Shown piece by piece: positions 12,418 through 24,334 of a stretch of 64,000 nt of DNA (positions within the stretch are counted from its first letter, which is position 1; the number at the start of each line of letters is the position of its first letter). Under the pieces are notes generated by a model that worked only from the letters and a program-made list of their open reading frames with translations, had not been told where the DNA came from and did no database searches. The position numbers and the translations under genes are program-made. Location of the stretch: contig NC_052613.1 of the NCBI RefSeq assembly GCF_016545825.1, forward strand, positions 52,000,112 to 52,064,111, in the 5' to 3' direction. This DNA comes from Eucalyptus grandis (Eukaryota; Streptophyta; Magnoliopsida; Myrtales; Myrtaceae).

Positions 12418-12711
12418 AGACATAAATAATATTATACTAGCAAAGTCCTAAACATTCAAAGAAGACTAGGTCGACAGAGGACTCTCTCCTTAGCAAGAAC
12501 ATGAGCAAAACCTGGAACTTGTTAGGTTTATTATTTTTTAGAATCTGGAATTTACCCTACATACTTTAGAAATCGGAACCTACCATGTCACAGGTTCTAA
12601 GTTCTATCTAGGTTTCACATGTATTATTAATTAAAGGATTGCAGTGAATAATCACATTTAATAATTATCATTTGTTATTTTAATCCATTGACCACAACTT
12701 ATATTCTCAGT

Positions 12712-13173
12712 AGTATTGGCATGCGACACACGACACGACACGCCGACATGTCTTTTCTAAAAAATAAAAAATTCCGACATGTTGGGAAATATTATATATT
12801 AAATGTATAATTTGATATATACATAATAAATGATCATTTTTATAATTATTTTAATTAAATTAATTTGATTCAAATTCACAAATAAATAAATAATAATAAA
12901 AATCCTATAATGAATTTACACTACAAAAATATTAATCCACCATTTGTTAATATCATTCATTGTTTTAATTTGACAAATTCAACTCTGTTCTAATAATCCA
13001 TAAAACTTGAAAGAAAACAAGCAATGCACATTCTAGACTCGCGTGTCAGAGTGTGTTAAAAGAGAAGAGGAAAAAATAAATTGGAGGGTGAATTGTGTGT
13101 CACAAAAAGTGAGAGTCGGTAGAGAAGAAAGTACTAGATTTTTCTTCTTTCTCCATTTATCATCATCATCATG

Positions 13174-13236
<63 letters not shown>

Positions 13237-13446
13237 TACATATTTACATTTTGACTCCTCATTTATTGAAAATTTTTATAGTTGAAAATGTGCATATTAG
13301 AATTATGTGTCGGAATTCCAAATTTGCATATCAAAATTCTAGACTTGAGTATCAGAGAGTGCCAGAAAAGTTGACTAGGTGACCAAGTGTCAAAAAGTAT
13401 CGGAGAGTATCAGACACATGTCAGAGTGTCCGACACTACATGAAAG
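12712..13446 (-). repeat. Family X dispersed repeat, second copy (inverted)
   Basis: Read on the - strand it begins with TAGTGTCGGACACTCTG-type sequence (13446 side) and ends with GTGTCGTGTCGTGTGTC and CCAATACTACT (12712 side). These match the ends of the copy at 1-2387. It is AT-rich inside, with no coding sequence, and contains the (ATT)n tract. Confidence 0.55.
13174..13237 (+). repeat. (ATT)n microsatellite
   Basis: About 21 uninterrupted ATT units inside the family X repeat. Confidence 0.95.
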
Positions 13447-14282
13447 CTTATGGATAGTGTTCATGCTTCAATAACTCATATTTAGACACATGAAGAATAT
13501 GAATTATTATGAATTATTTCCTAATTAAAAATAGGTAATCGCATAATTTAGGTAATTTTCTATTTTAGTTCAAAAGAAAATGAAAAAAAAATGACATGCA
13601 TATGTCACATAGAATTAGTTGCATTATTGCCACATCATTACATTGCCATGTCATCATTGACTTGTCATCATAATATCCATGTCATTATATTCATGTCATT
13701 GCTTGTCATACTAGGCTTATTCTCAATTCTTTTGGCCATCATTAGAATTGGGTTGCACATAGAATGTACGCCACATGTCACTAGTAAAATTAGGATCACA
13801 TAAACATAATTTAAATTAAAATTGTATCTCATGCATTGCGAATGGTTTAATTTTCATTACAAGAAAAATCCAAAAAGAATTAATTGATATTGCAATTAGA
13901 AATCTTGTTTAGGTCAAGCATTTATCGTTTAGTTAACATTTTGCAGAAGACTTGGTGCGATGGACTTAATGGAGGTTTCGCTTTGCTTGAGACGTTGACC
14001 ATGTCTAATTTTTTAATCCCCTGTGGCTCATATGGAGCATCGTCCCTTGCCAAAGGAAAGCTTATGTCCACCAATGGATCGAGCATGACTCGTGTCTTGT
14101 CGGTTTTAAGTCCAGTAAACCAACGTCGGACGCAATTGAAATGGTGCTGCATGATGCTATTTTGTCACGAGTTAAAAGATGCCCATTGTCCCTTTTCTGG
14201 GACGTCATATGTTTTAAGTTGAGAATCGTTCAACTTCTAGAATTAGATTGTAATTTGACCTTGATAAATGCTAAGCTTCAAA
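13447..14282. other. Spacer left of duplication unit B, no recognised gene
   Basis: A 112-codon frame at 13884-14222 (+) is present but shows no known domain, no homologue in unit A and no coding features. It is treated as chance. Confidence 0.4.
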
Positions 14283-14766
14283 TGGTTGGCAGAGTCTTCT
14301 TTGATTCTAACTGCATCATCAACGACCTTAAGAAGTGGAGGAAAGAATAGCGGTATCTTAAATTTACATCGCTTTAAGACGACAATTTACATGAGGAAGT
14401 TTTATTTCTTTTCTCATAATAGTTGGAGTAGCAAAAAGGTAAATAATTACCCTCAATACACTAATCAAGTTTGGAAAATTGCACTTCTAAAAGCATTGAT
14501 TGTATCTAATACAACAGTAATCAGTGCATTGCATTGTGCAAAGTTTTTTCACTTTTAGTGGCTTTGGCACTTGTTAACAAAATTTGGACTATAGTAGCGA
14601 ATTTCTCATTTATTTTCATGCTAAGTAGATCCTATATCTCAAAGCCTTTAAAGAGATGGTCGAACAATTACACACTCGATTTGGACATAGCAAGTTCAGT
14701 GTTCAGACACATGGATGCGGCAACTCATGTGTATTTGTAGGGATTAGTTGGCCAAAATGTTCAAAC

Positions 14767-15449
14767 TGTTAAATATAAAGGAACAAAAGTTGATGGAGAA
14801 GAACAGAAACGGCACGTGTTGGAAAACAATAAACAAAAGGAAGCAGAGGACTTGGCGATGCAGCAAACTACAAGAAATAATGATCAACGGTAAAGAACTT
14901 ATAATAAAGACCAGCTTGGATCGACATCAATGAAGGAGATGCTCGAAATAGAGAATGACATGGATCGCCAAGTCATGTAAAACCAACACGTGTGCTATAA
15001 GGGGTAATCGGTTAGGTGTATTCTGTTAAAAGGAGTAGCTGTATTCTGTTTTTCCTTGTAACCGAGATTCGGTTTTATCTGTTCTTCATTGAATGTACTT
15101 TCTCTTCTATATAAGAAGTGAGGAAGAAGATAGATAAGAAGGTGAGAGAATGAAAGAGAGAAAGGAGTATCTTCTATGAATGCTCGGCATTCTTGTATCA
15201 GATAAAAGCTTCGAAGAATGATCAATGGCAGGAGGTCGCGATGCAGAAGCTACAAGTAAGATAGAGTAGAGGAGGTAGAACAGAGAATCTGTACTCATTA
15301 CTAATTCAAATACTTTGTATTACAATGATACAATTGATACAATGAAATACAAATCACTTCCAGAATCGATTATTCTATCTTAGATTCAGTTCTTCATTTC
15401 ATCTGCATCTATTCATCCTCGTATTGCCATCTGGTTCTTCATCTTCTCA
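14767..15449. mobile_element. Solo LTR, probably Copia
   Basis: It starts TGTTAAATAT and ends TTCTCA, and is flanked by the 5-bp direct repeat CAAAC (14762-14766 and 15450-15454). Unit A lacks it at the corresponding site (about 2670). It is 683 bp. An AGCTTCGAAG-type leader and a TATATAAGAAG box are inside. No internal domain is left, as expected after LTR-LTR recombination. Copia is inferred from LTR length only. Confidence 0.75.
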
Positions 15450-15454
15450 CAAAC

Positions 15455-16036
15455 ATCATCTACAGTGATCAGCACTATGATTGTTAACTTATTTATTATA
15501 GCGGGATAGTAAGGGATGAGGATGCGGAGTTTGGTTGTTGATTGAACGCAAGAAGAGGTGGACTACAGTTTCGTAGCAAAGCACCTTGCTCATGCAGCTG
15601 CATGTTTGGTTGCACAAACCAAATACTACGTTTAGTTTTTTCTGAGGGAAAGTTGTCGGGGGAAATGTAAAAGACTTTAGCCTAAAGGATTTTCGTGAAA
15701 AACAATTACTGTATAGTAGATATGTTTAAAATCGGCCAACTTGAAGCCAAGCAATTTGGGTAAAAAATTCTCAATAGAGAAAAACCTCCAAAAAAAATAC
15801 AATTCCACCAACGAAAATGACGTGAGCGATAGGTCTAAGTGAAGAGGGCGAGCTAACTAAGCGAAAACTAAAGAGGGCAAGCTAGTGAATGAAGCACGGA
15901 GTTAAGTGAGCGACGAATGAGGTGCAGAGTTGAGTGGGGGAATTGAGCCAAGAAGCGGAGGCTCTTGTGCGAAACTTAGAGAAGGGAAAGTAGAGTTAGG
16001 GTTTTATTTTTGAAAAGGGGCAAAATTGGACTTTTA
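15455..16036 (+). other. Upstream spacer of MATE copy 2, no gene
   Basis: Collinear with about 2670-3250 upstream of copy 1. The 131-codon frame on the - strand at 2715-3110 of unit A is not kept here, which argues against a gene in either unit. Confidence 0.55.
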
Positions 16037-16788
16037 GGGCCTGTTTGTTTTCATTCTTTTTTTCTGTTTTTGAACAAAATTTCTGTTTTTTTGTTCCAAA
16101 TCTATTTTTTTGTTCCCAACGAACACATTTGAAACAGAAACGAGAAACAAAAAAAAAAAAAAAATGTTTTCGGAACAATTTTTAAGAACAAATTTTCAAT
16201 CTCCTCTCTTTTTCTTCTCTTTTTTTCTTCTTTTCTTTTTCTTTTTTCTTTGGCCGGTCGCTGGCCTTGGCCATGGCCGGCGACCTCGCCGGAGCGTCAT
16301 CGGCCCCTAGCGAGGCCGAGCGTTGTTGGCCCCCTCGGCGAGGCTCGGCCTCGCCTTGGCTAGCGAGCTCGGGCTCGCCCGGATCCGGCGAGCCCGAGCT
16401 CGCCCGGCCTTGCCCCGCCAAGCCTCGCCGTCGTGGGGCAAGGCAGAGCGAGCTCGAGCTCGCCGGATCTGGGCAAGCCCGAGCTTGCCCAGACCAAGGC
16501 GAGGTCGCCGGCCTTCGTCGGCCGGTCGCCGGCCATGGCCGAGGTCGGCGGCGGCCAAAAGAAGAAAAAGAAAGAAAAATAAGAAAAATTAAATAAAAAT
16601 ATTAAAAAATTAAAAGAAACAAAAAAAAAGAATACAAATTTACCAAATGTGTTTTTGTTCATTTTTATTCCCAAAACAAGTTTACCAAACGTCTTCTTCA
16701 TTAAAAAATTGTTCCTCGGAACGAAATAATTTTTTCTATTTCTGTTCCCTGGAATAATTTTTGAACAGAAACGTTACCAAACGCGCCA
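16037..16788. mobile_element. PIF/Harbinger-like non-autonomous element in the promoter region of MATE copy 2
   Basis: The ends GGGCCTGTTTG and CAAACGCGCCA are imperfect inverted repeats, with further facing similarity (CTGTTTTTGAACAAAATTTC against TTTTTGAACAGAAACG). A TTA target duplication is at 16034-16036 and 16789-16791; unit A has a single TTA in ACTTTTAGTAAGC. The 3-bp TTA/TAA duplication and GGGCCTGTTTG end fit PIF/Harbinger. The core at 16250-16560 is very GC-rich, made of GGCGAGC/GCTCGCC words that give long meaningless frames. There is no transposase. Confidence 0.7.
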
Positions 16789-16959
16789 TTAGTAAACTTT
16801 TGAGAGACAAAAGGGCAATTGACGAAATTTCATTAATTAATGGAAGTCTCCTTCCGAAAAGGCTAAAAATGCAAGACAGGTGAGGACTTGCATCATGCTT
16901 AGCTAGTTTTCACCGAAGGTAGGGGCAAAAAACTTTATGAAAAACTCTCAATTTATACT

Positions 16960-17391
16960 AAGGGACTTTAAAGCCTCAAAAACATAAATAATTTTTGAAT
17001 TTTGACCCAATACGCAATGTAGTCAATAAATTTTAACCCAATATGCAATGTCATATATAAACTTTTGATTTGTTTAATATGGTCTTTAAACTTTTGATAC
17101 ATGTTCAATTTAGTATCTAGACTGCATAAAATGTTCAATGCCGTTGTTAAATTTAAATTAATAAATGACAACATTGAATATTTATAATCTAAAGATTAAA
17201 TTGAACATGTACTTATAGTTTATGGATCATATATAACAAATCAAAAATCTATGGACAACATTGCATATTATGCTAAAATCTAAGGACTCCATTAAATAAA
17301 TTTATAACTTGGGAACAATATTATATATTTGGTCAAAGTTTTGAAACTATTTATGTCATTATTGTCGTTAAGGATTAATTTATATGTCCCT
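16960..17391. mobile_element. Small element with long inverted repeats upstream of MATE copy 2
   Basis: Counterpart of 3430-3861. The ends AAGGGACTTTAAAG and the reverse complement of AATTTATATGTCCCT face each other. Shared position in both units shows insertion before duplication. Confidence 0.55.
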
Positions 17392-17589
17392 CAACATTGA
17401 CAGTGATGTTTTCGCTATTATTGTACTTTAATGTTTTATTTTTGCAAACTGACGAAATCCAACTTGGACCGCCCTAACTGTCATATAAAATTCCCAACCA
17501 CTATGCATACATTCAGTAAAAATGATTATAATATATAGTACCCCATATCATGGCGAAAAGTACCATCCCACCCTCTATTCCAGAGTCTT

Positions 17590-17596
17590 TATATAG
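17590..17596 (+). promoter_or_regulatory. TATA box of MATE copy 2
   Basis: TATATAG lies 89 bases upstream of the ATG, in a block conserved with copy 1. The leader here has a CG dinucleotide run at 17616-17630 in place of most of the TC tract. Confidence 0.6.
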
Positions 17597-17678
17597 TGAT
17601 AATCTCTCTCTGTCTCGCGCGCGCGCGCGGCAGCTGCAGCAGCGACAACACTAAGATTGCTACTGCTGCTGCTGAATC

Positions 17679-20600
17679 ATGGAGAACAGTAAACAGCCAC
17701 TCCTCTCGCCAGCCGAGATAGCGGACCAGGCCGATCATGATGTTGGCGGCAGCAGCAGCGGTGGTGACCATGCCCGCGACCAGCAGGTGATCATTGCGAA
17801 CCAGCCGCTCTCAACCACTGTCAACCACGCCTTCATCTTCACACCGCGGGCCGACGACATTCCCCCAATCAAGGGGCCCCGCGACTTCCTCCGGGAGTTC
17901 GCCAAGGAATCCAAGAAGCTGTGGTTCCTTGCTGGCCCAGCCATCTTCACCTCCCTCTGCTGGTACTCCCTTGGCGCCATCACCCAGGTCTTCGCTGGCC
18001 ACGTCGGCACCCTCGATCTCGCCGCCGTCTCCGTCGAGAACTCTGTCATCGCCTGCTTCTCCACGGGTGTCATGGTATATATGTAGGTATACGCGTTTGC
18101 GTATCACTGTAACTGACATGACTATAGTACACATGCCCACATCTCAGTTCTGCGCGCAGAAGATAAAATCATTTTTTTTTTTTTTTATAAATAAGTTCCG
18201 AGAATCCACACATAAAGCTTAGTCCGACTGTTGGTTCGAGTTCGCGTGCCGTGCACGGGATAATGAATTTGCAAATGAATCTGGCAGCTTGGGATGGGAA
18301 GCGCGCTAGAGACGCTGTGCGGGCAGGCTTACGGGGCGGGGCAGCTGGACATGCTGGGCATATACCTGCAGCGCTCCTGGGTCATCCTCAACACGACGGC
18401 AGTGGCGCTGTGCTTCTTGTACATCTTCGCGGCGAAGCTCCTGCGGCTGATAGGGCAGACGGAGGCGATCTCGGATGAGGCCGGGATGTTCGCGGTCTGG
18501 ATGATCCCGCAGCTGTTCATGTACGCGATGAACTTTCCAATCGCCAAGTTCCTGCAGGCGCAGAGCAAGATTATGGTGATGGCGGTCATCGCCGGGGTGG
18601 TGCTGGTGCTCCACATCGTGTTCAGTTGGCTGCTGATGCTGAAGCTCGGGTGGGGGCTCGTTGGGGCCGCCGTCGTGCTCGACGCCTCGTGGGTGGTCAT
18701 CGTGGCAGCCCTGCTCGCCTACATATTCAGCGGCACGTGCGGGAGGGCGTGGACGGGGTTCTCCTGGAAGGCATTCGAGAACCTGTGGGGGTTCGTGAGG
18801 CTGTCCCTCGCTTCGGCCGTCATGCTCTGGTAACATGTTTCGCTTAACATCTTAACGATCTCTGTCGCTGCGAACTCGTCTTTTAACATCCCTAGCATTA
18901 GAGTCGCGGTTGCTAGCTAGAGAACAAGCCTCAGATGCGTTTAGGGCCAGCTCGAATTCTGCAAACAAGACTTGTCAAAACAGTGAAGTCTAATGGTTAG
19001 CATTAGGGTCGCGGTTGCCCGCCTTCCTCGGTGTTTCATAGAACAGTGAAGATTAATGGTTAGCGAAAAACACGACTTGTCAAAAACGCTGTCTTCTCCT
19101 CCTTCTACCGCTACCGGTCTTGAACATTGACAAGTGGGGGAAGCTTTCACGGTGTGGACTATTCTGCTCTCCACCTAGAGACGAGCCGGCCATTTTTAAA
19201 ATTCGACGGGGTCAATCCCCGATTTTTAAACCACGCTGGCCATTCATTATTGGAATCTCGCGGACGATGGAGATACAGATGATCTGCCGTGTTCCGTGTT
19301 CATCTCTTATATAAAAAGATGCTTTTACCTTAAAGTAATCGGAAAAAATATTTTATATAAAATGAAGAGGATCGGCAGAGAGTTTTTTTTTTTTTTTTTT
19401 TGGTCGGTAACCGGCAGAGAGTTCACCTCGACCTTTAATTACGTATGTCTTAATCATATAATGAAATTGAGTGGAGTTAATGCAGCATTTATGAGACGTA
19501 ACCTTTGAAATTGAAATCTCTACAATTGAATTTCACGTGCCTTTTTCTTTTCTTTTCTTTCTTTATCTTCTTGTCGTGGCAGCTTGGAGGTTTGGTATTT
19601 CATGGCGCTCATTCTCTTCGCGGGTTACTTAAAGAATGCGGAGGTTTCGGTGGACGCCTTGTCTATCTGGTATAGTTCTTCCCCCATCATTATCTAAACC
19701 TTCTTTCTTCGGGGTTATCAATTCATTCTTGAGAAGCAAAATGGCCAGATCAGTTGAGAAATGCAATAAATGAGAATAATTGGAGTGGGGACATGTCTAT
19801 TTAATTTGGAACCACTCTCTATACGGCCTTTAAAATTAGCCTGCTTTTTCTTTGGCAGCATTTTTTTTTTTTTTTCTTTTCGAGGAGAAGAAAAAAAGCG
19901 GCTTTCGATATCACTGACGATTCCAAAGTGAGAAAACCGGGTTACAACCTGTGTAGCTTCCTGCAAGAACCGTAATTGACTAACGATGGGAATACATGGC
20001 CGCCATTACCAAACCTAGGAGAATAATCTCCAAACCTAGAATGGCGGTGACTGTTCTGTTCACTCCAGCTCTTCTCGATAAGGACAATCGTTATCCATAT
20101 GTCCCACGCTTTGCTTCTAGAACTGGGTTTACTAGGAATGGTTCTGTAGTGATGAATCAAGGCTAAAGTTCGACGAGGTTTCCCATTGAAGATGCAAAGT
20201 TTAAGAACTTCTTTAGATGCGTTTGAGGTTTCAAGCGTTTTCACCTGATTTTCCCTCGTGAGTTTAGTTATCTTTTACAGTAGAGATTGGCTGAATTAGC
20301 ACGCGTATACACACACACACACACATATATATATAAGACCAGATACCAAGTGATGTAATCTTGAAGTGCCCACCTACCAGTTTGAAAGAGAGAAAGAGAG
20401 ATTGAATCACCGTGAAATGTGAGAATATGGCATTCGCTTGATTTGCACCGATATCCTATTTGGCTTCTGTGACATCACGAGTTGAGAAGCACGATAAGGT
20501 TTCATCTGCTGAAAAGTCGCAACTTATTTCTAGAATGTGCACAGTTCTCTTTACCTGTAGGTTCAATTGATAGGCAAGGTTCGATCGTCATTAGTCATTC

Positions 20601-21911
20601 GTCAATTTTCTCTAACGTTTTCGTAGAGCACCAAACATCCTATCATTGTTCAGATGAAATATCTTACTCTCATCTTTCTTCTTTGTCATGTACTCTTTGT
20701 CTTCTTCTATTTCTGGTTCAATTAAAGGAGAACGGTAAAGCTGCATTTTTTTTTTTTTAAGACGGGGATTGTTATGAGTTGCGTATATAGGACCCACAAA
20801 CATGATACAGATGTTTCTATTTGGTAACTGTAGTACACATTTTTAGGTTGTTTACACTTGGTAACAGGGTTAAAATGTAATTGGATAAGAGTAATGTGAT
20901 TGAGGGCGCAGTTCGATTCTTGGTTCTGATGTTTGATTTGAGGCGTTGTATCTGATGTTGCAGCATGAACATACTGGGGTGGACACTCATGGAGGCTCTT
21001 GGAATGAATGCAGCCATAAGGTTGGTACTGGAATCGTAGGCCCTCGGAAAAATCTCTCTCTGCATCTGAAATGGTTCCCTGGTCATGCAGTGTGAGGGTG
21101 TCAAATGAACTCGGAGCAGCTCATCCAAGAACGGCAAAATTCTCGCTCATAGTGGCAGTGATCTCCTCGTTCATGGTTGGTCTAGTCTTGTCGGCGATCT
21201 TGCTTGCCACTCAAGACGTATATCCATCCTTATTCTCCAGCGACTCATCCGTCCAGGCTTTGGTCAAGGAGCTCACGCCAGTGCTGGCTTTGTGCATAGT
21301 CATCAATAACGTCCAACCAGTGCTCTCGGGTAGATTTTCCAGTCTTTCTCTCCTCTTTTTAGCTATCTCTTTGCCAACTACACAATCTACTCTTCTTAAC
21401 AGGCGTGGCCATCGGAGCTGGATGGCAAGCCACAGTTGCATATGTGAACATTGCCTGCTATTATCTTTTTGGAGTTCCCATGGGTCTGATCTTTGGTTAT
21501 AAACTAAACTGGGGTGTCAAGGTAAGTTTCCTTTCGTGCTCAATCATCTTGGAAGTAACAGTTCGACTCTTTGCAGTAATTTTACCGCTGATTTGATAAA
21601 CTAAAAGCAATGCCAGATAGTCAAAGCTGATCACTCATTGATATGCAGGGGATCTGGTGCGGAATGTTGATGGGTACAGTAGTGCAAACATGTGTGCTCA
21701 TCTTCATGGTTTATAGGACGAACTGGAACGAAGAGGTAAAACGGCTTCCTTATGCCTCTGTATGTTCAGCGATATGAATGCTTCAGGAATAGGTCGAAGC
21801 TAATCGCTGTCTCTGCGCTTTCAGGCTTCTATTGCTGAAGAAAGAATAAAAAGGTGGGGAGGTCCTTCTGAAGACCAGCGACTTGCAGCAGCGAATGACT
21901 TAGAGAAATGA
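17679..21911 (+). CDS. MATE efflux transporter, DETOXIFICATION 29/30-like, copy 2
   Basis: Tandem duplicate of the gene at 4159. Exons are 17679-18074, 18288-18829, 19583-19669, 20964-21020, 21091-21329, 21403-21521, 21649-21735 and 21825-21911, totalling 1614 bases (537 aa plus TGA). All exons except the first have identical lengths to copy 1. Exon 1 is 6 bases shorter because of the glycine/serine run. Motifs GSALETLCGQAYGAGQ, RVSNELGAAHPR and QPVLSG are kept. Substitutions relative to copy 1 include SLCWYS for SLCRYS, ACFSTGVM for AGFSMGIM, GYKLNWG for GFKLDWG and NWNEE for NWNKE. The frame is intact. The native 3' UTR is separated from the stop by a 9.6-kb insertion, and the promoter region carries a Harbinger-like element, so expression may differ from copy 1. 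Confidence 0.92.
19385..19411 (-). mobile_element. Extremely short LINE 3' tail in intron 2 of MATE copy 2
   Basis: Seventeen T plus GGTCGGTAAC are flanked by the 12-bp direct repeat CGGCAGAGAGTT (19373-19384 and 19412-19423). Copy 1 has one copy of this target sequence. On the - strand this reads GTTACCGACC followed by poly(A). That is the form expected of a severely 5'-truncated target-primed retrotransposition event. Confidence 0.7.
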
Positions 21912-22227
21912 AACAGGAGTGCCAAAAAAGTCCTAAACCTTTTTACGGTTTGCCAATTCAGTCCTTTCCAGCCAATTTTGGCCGGATTTTGGTGACTAGA
22001 CGGTAGTTGGCTAATGTGGCCTGATCGGCGCTGACGTTGACCACTTTTAATAATATTTTAATACTTTTGAATTTATTTATTTTTTCTTCTCCTCTTCTTC
22101 CTCCAGCCGGTCACTAGACCTCGGCGACCCTTGACCTTGCCGGCCACCTCGCCAGTGGCCGCGAGGGCGGCCTCGCCCTCCTAGCGTGAGGCCGCCCTCA
22201 AGGCCTAGGCGGCGAGGGCGAGCCCCG

Positions 22228-22542
22228 CTAGCTTGGCGCGAGGAGGTGGCCAGATTCGGTCCTCGAGGTCTTATGGAACCGAGGCCTATTGTCGTCCTCC
22301 TCCAACACATCGACGCCCAGCGGCATGGAGGTGAGCTTTGCGGCACATGCCGAGAGCGCCTTCTCGACGATTTTCAGGCTCAGGTCTTCATTCGCTTCCT
22401 CGTTGTTGTCGTTGTCGCTGCTACCGCTGAGTGGCACCACGAACTTTGGCTCATGCTCCGCGTCGTCTCCTTCGTCGAGCTTCACCCCAGTCGCTTCACT
22501 CTCCTCCCCATGCTCCTCACACCGAGCTGGTGGGGGTCTCCT
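22228..22542 (-). pseudogene. Possible captured host-gene fragment inside the MULE (Pack-MULE-like)
   Basis: An open - strand frame of about 105 codons without a credible start. The part from 22530 to about 22260 is acidic and has the look of genuine protein (PKFVVPLSGSSDNDNNEEAN, then EDLSLKIVEKALSACAAKL). Codon and residue usage differs from the repetitive GC modules on both sides. I do not recognise the source gene. It could also be chance in GC-rich DNA. Confidence 0.35.
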
Positions 22543-23569
22543 TCACCTACAATGGGTGAGGCTCGACCCTCACTAGATTTGGCGAGGGCGAGCCTCGCTG
22601 CCCAAGCCTTGAGGGTGGCCTCGCGTCGGGCGAGTGAGGCTCGCTCTCGCCAGATCTGGTGAGGGTCGAGCCTCGCTGTTGACACCTATTTTAAAATTTA
22701 ATTTATTTTTTAGAAAATAATAATATAGCATTTGGTTGTAGAGGGAAATTTTGAAAAAAAAATTGAATTCAAAATAATTCAACGGCCGGATTTTGGAGCC
22801 ATTTCTTTGTTGAAGAGGTTGAGTGAATATCGCCGGATCTTCAACAATTTCAAGTTTTTCTTCTATAAAAGAGAAGCCGAGGCTTCGGTTTGTGGGGGCT
22901 TCTCTTCATCTTTCGGGGAAGGAAAAAGAAAACACAAAAAAGGAAAAGTCAAGAGAAGCTTTAAACTTGCGCAGAGAGAAAGAGAAGAGAAAGGGAGAAA
23001 AGTTAAAAAAAGGGCAAAAAAAGGAGAAAAGTGAAAAATAGAGCAGAAGGGAAAGAAGGTGATTGGACATTTACTGTTCATCACCCTCTTCCCTCTGCTG
23101 GTTCCGTCTCGGCCCTCCTCCCGCCGGCTCCGATTTTTACTCCTCTCCACCGCGACGACCGGCTCCGTTTCGCTTCAATCCGGCGACGCTTGAGTTCAAC
23201 ACCGAACCCGACGGAAAGCCCTCGATCCGGCGGCCCGTGTTGCACCGACGCGCCGCCGAACGGCACGACGACCCGAGCGACCACCACGCCGCGACCACCC
23301 AGTGCCGATCTGCCTCTGTACTGACGTTGTTGCTGCTCTAGCCGAGCCCGAGTCGAGCCATTCCACCCTCTGCCCGAGGAACTGCTCCTCCGTTGCAGCC
23401 CGACGACCGCGCCTCTACAACCCGCAGCCTAGCCAATTCCGAGCAGACCCGCCACCTCCGCCGCTGCTCCAGCATCACTCAACACCGGCGGACCTCCATC
23501 GCAGCAGCCCGCTCCCCGCGACGCCAGACCCGCACCCGACGCCGTCCGCCGCTCGTGTCCTCCCCTCGC

Positions 23570-24095
23570 TGTGAAGAAGAGCAAGATTACAGATGAATGC
23601 TATTGAAGAAGATGATTCCTTATTCTCTTACGTATTATGGTGTATTCACCTCAAAAATACAGAGCACCTTTTCAATGGAGTATTCTCCTCTCTATTCTCT
23701 CATAGACGGTTACAATGAATCAATGTTTGAAGAAGAAGTCGCTCTTTATCTATATACAACAGAAGCTTAATAAAAAAACCGAATGCTAGCTGTCAACGTA
23801 AAGACTTTAAACAGAAAAGAACTTATTTCACAAAGGCTAAGCTAACGAATTAACTCGCCTCTCTTTTCCTTCTGGAAATTGTTCACGTGATATCTTTTCT
23901 TCACCGACTTATCTTCACCGTCTTATGTAGATACACAGCTGGCCTTATTTGACAGCATTACTGGTTACACAATTGCGAATTCTACTTCTTCCAAGCTTCT
24001 CCAATGACAGCCATAGACTTGTCTTGATGCAGTCTAACTTCTCTGTTTCAAGCTTCCTCTACATTCCGAGCTTCAAAGAATGAATGTTCTTAACA
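23570..24095 (-). repeat. 3' LTR of the Copia element at 23570-29260
   Basis: Pairs with 28739-29260. Differences are mostly short indels (GAAGAAG/GAAAAAG, CATTACTGG/CATTACGG). Confidence 0.92.
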
Positions 24096-24334
24096 TCCCC
24101 CTCAAATTGGGAGGGGATGAAAATCCCATGCCCAATTTGGTACGAAGATTAATATGAACAAAACGTGTCAAAGGTTTTGTAAAAATATCTGCAAGTTGAA
24201 GATGGCTAGGAACATAACTAATACGGAGAGATCCTGAGGAGACTTTCTCCCGAACAAAATGGAAGTCTACCTCTATATGTTTGGTTCGGGCATGAAGAAT
24301 TGGATTGGCTGTAAGAGATATAGCAGACTTATTG

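Noticed and set aside
13884..14222. 112-codon + strand frame
   Set aside because: No recognisable domain, start context or homologue; overlapped by an equally long - strand frame.
16182..16701. Several frames of 80-113 codons on both strands
   Set aside because: All arise from GGCGAGC/GCTCGCC repeats in the Harbinger-like element core, which is open in most frames.
22186..23574. GC-rich + strand frames (158, 97, 90 codons)
   Set aside because: Either the shadow of the possible captured fragment or leader sequence of the Gypsy LTR rich in Pro, Arg and Ser. No domain.
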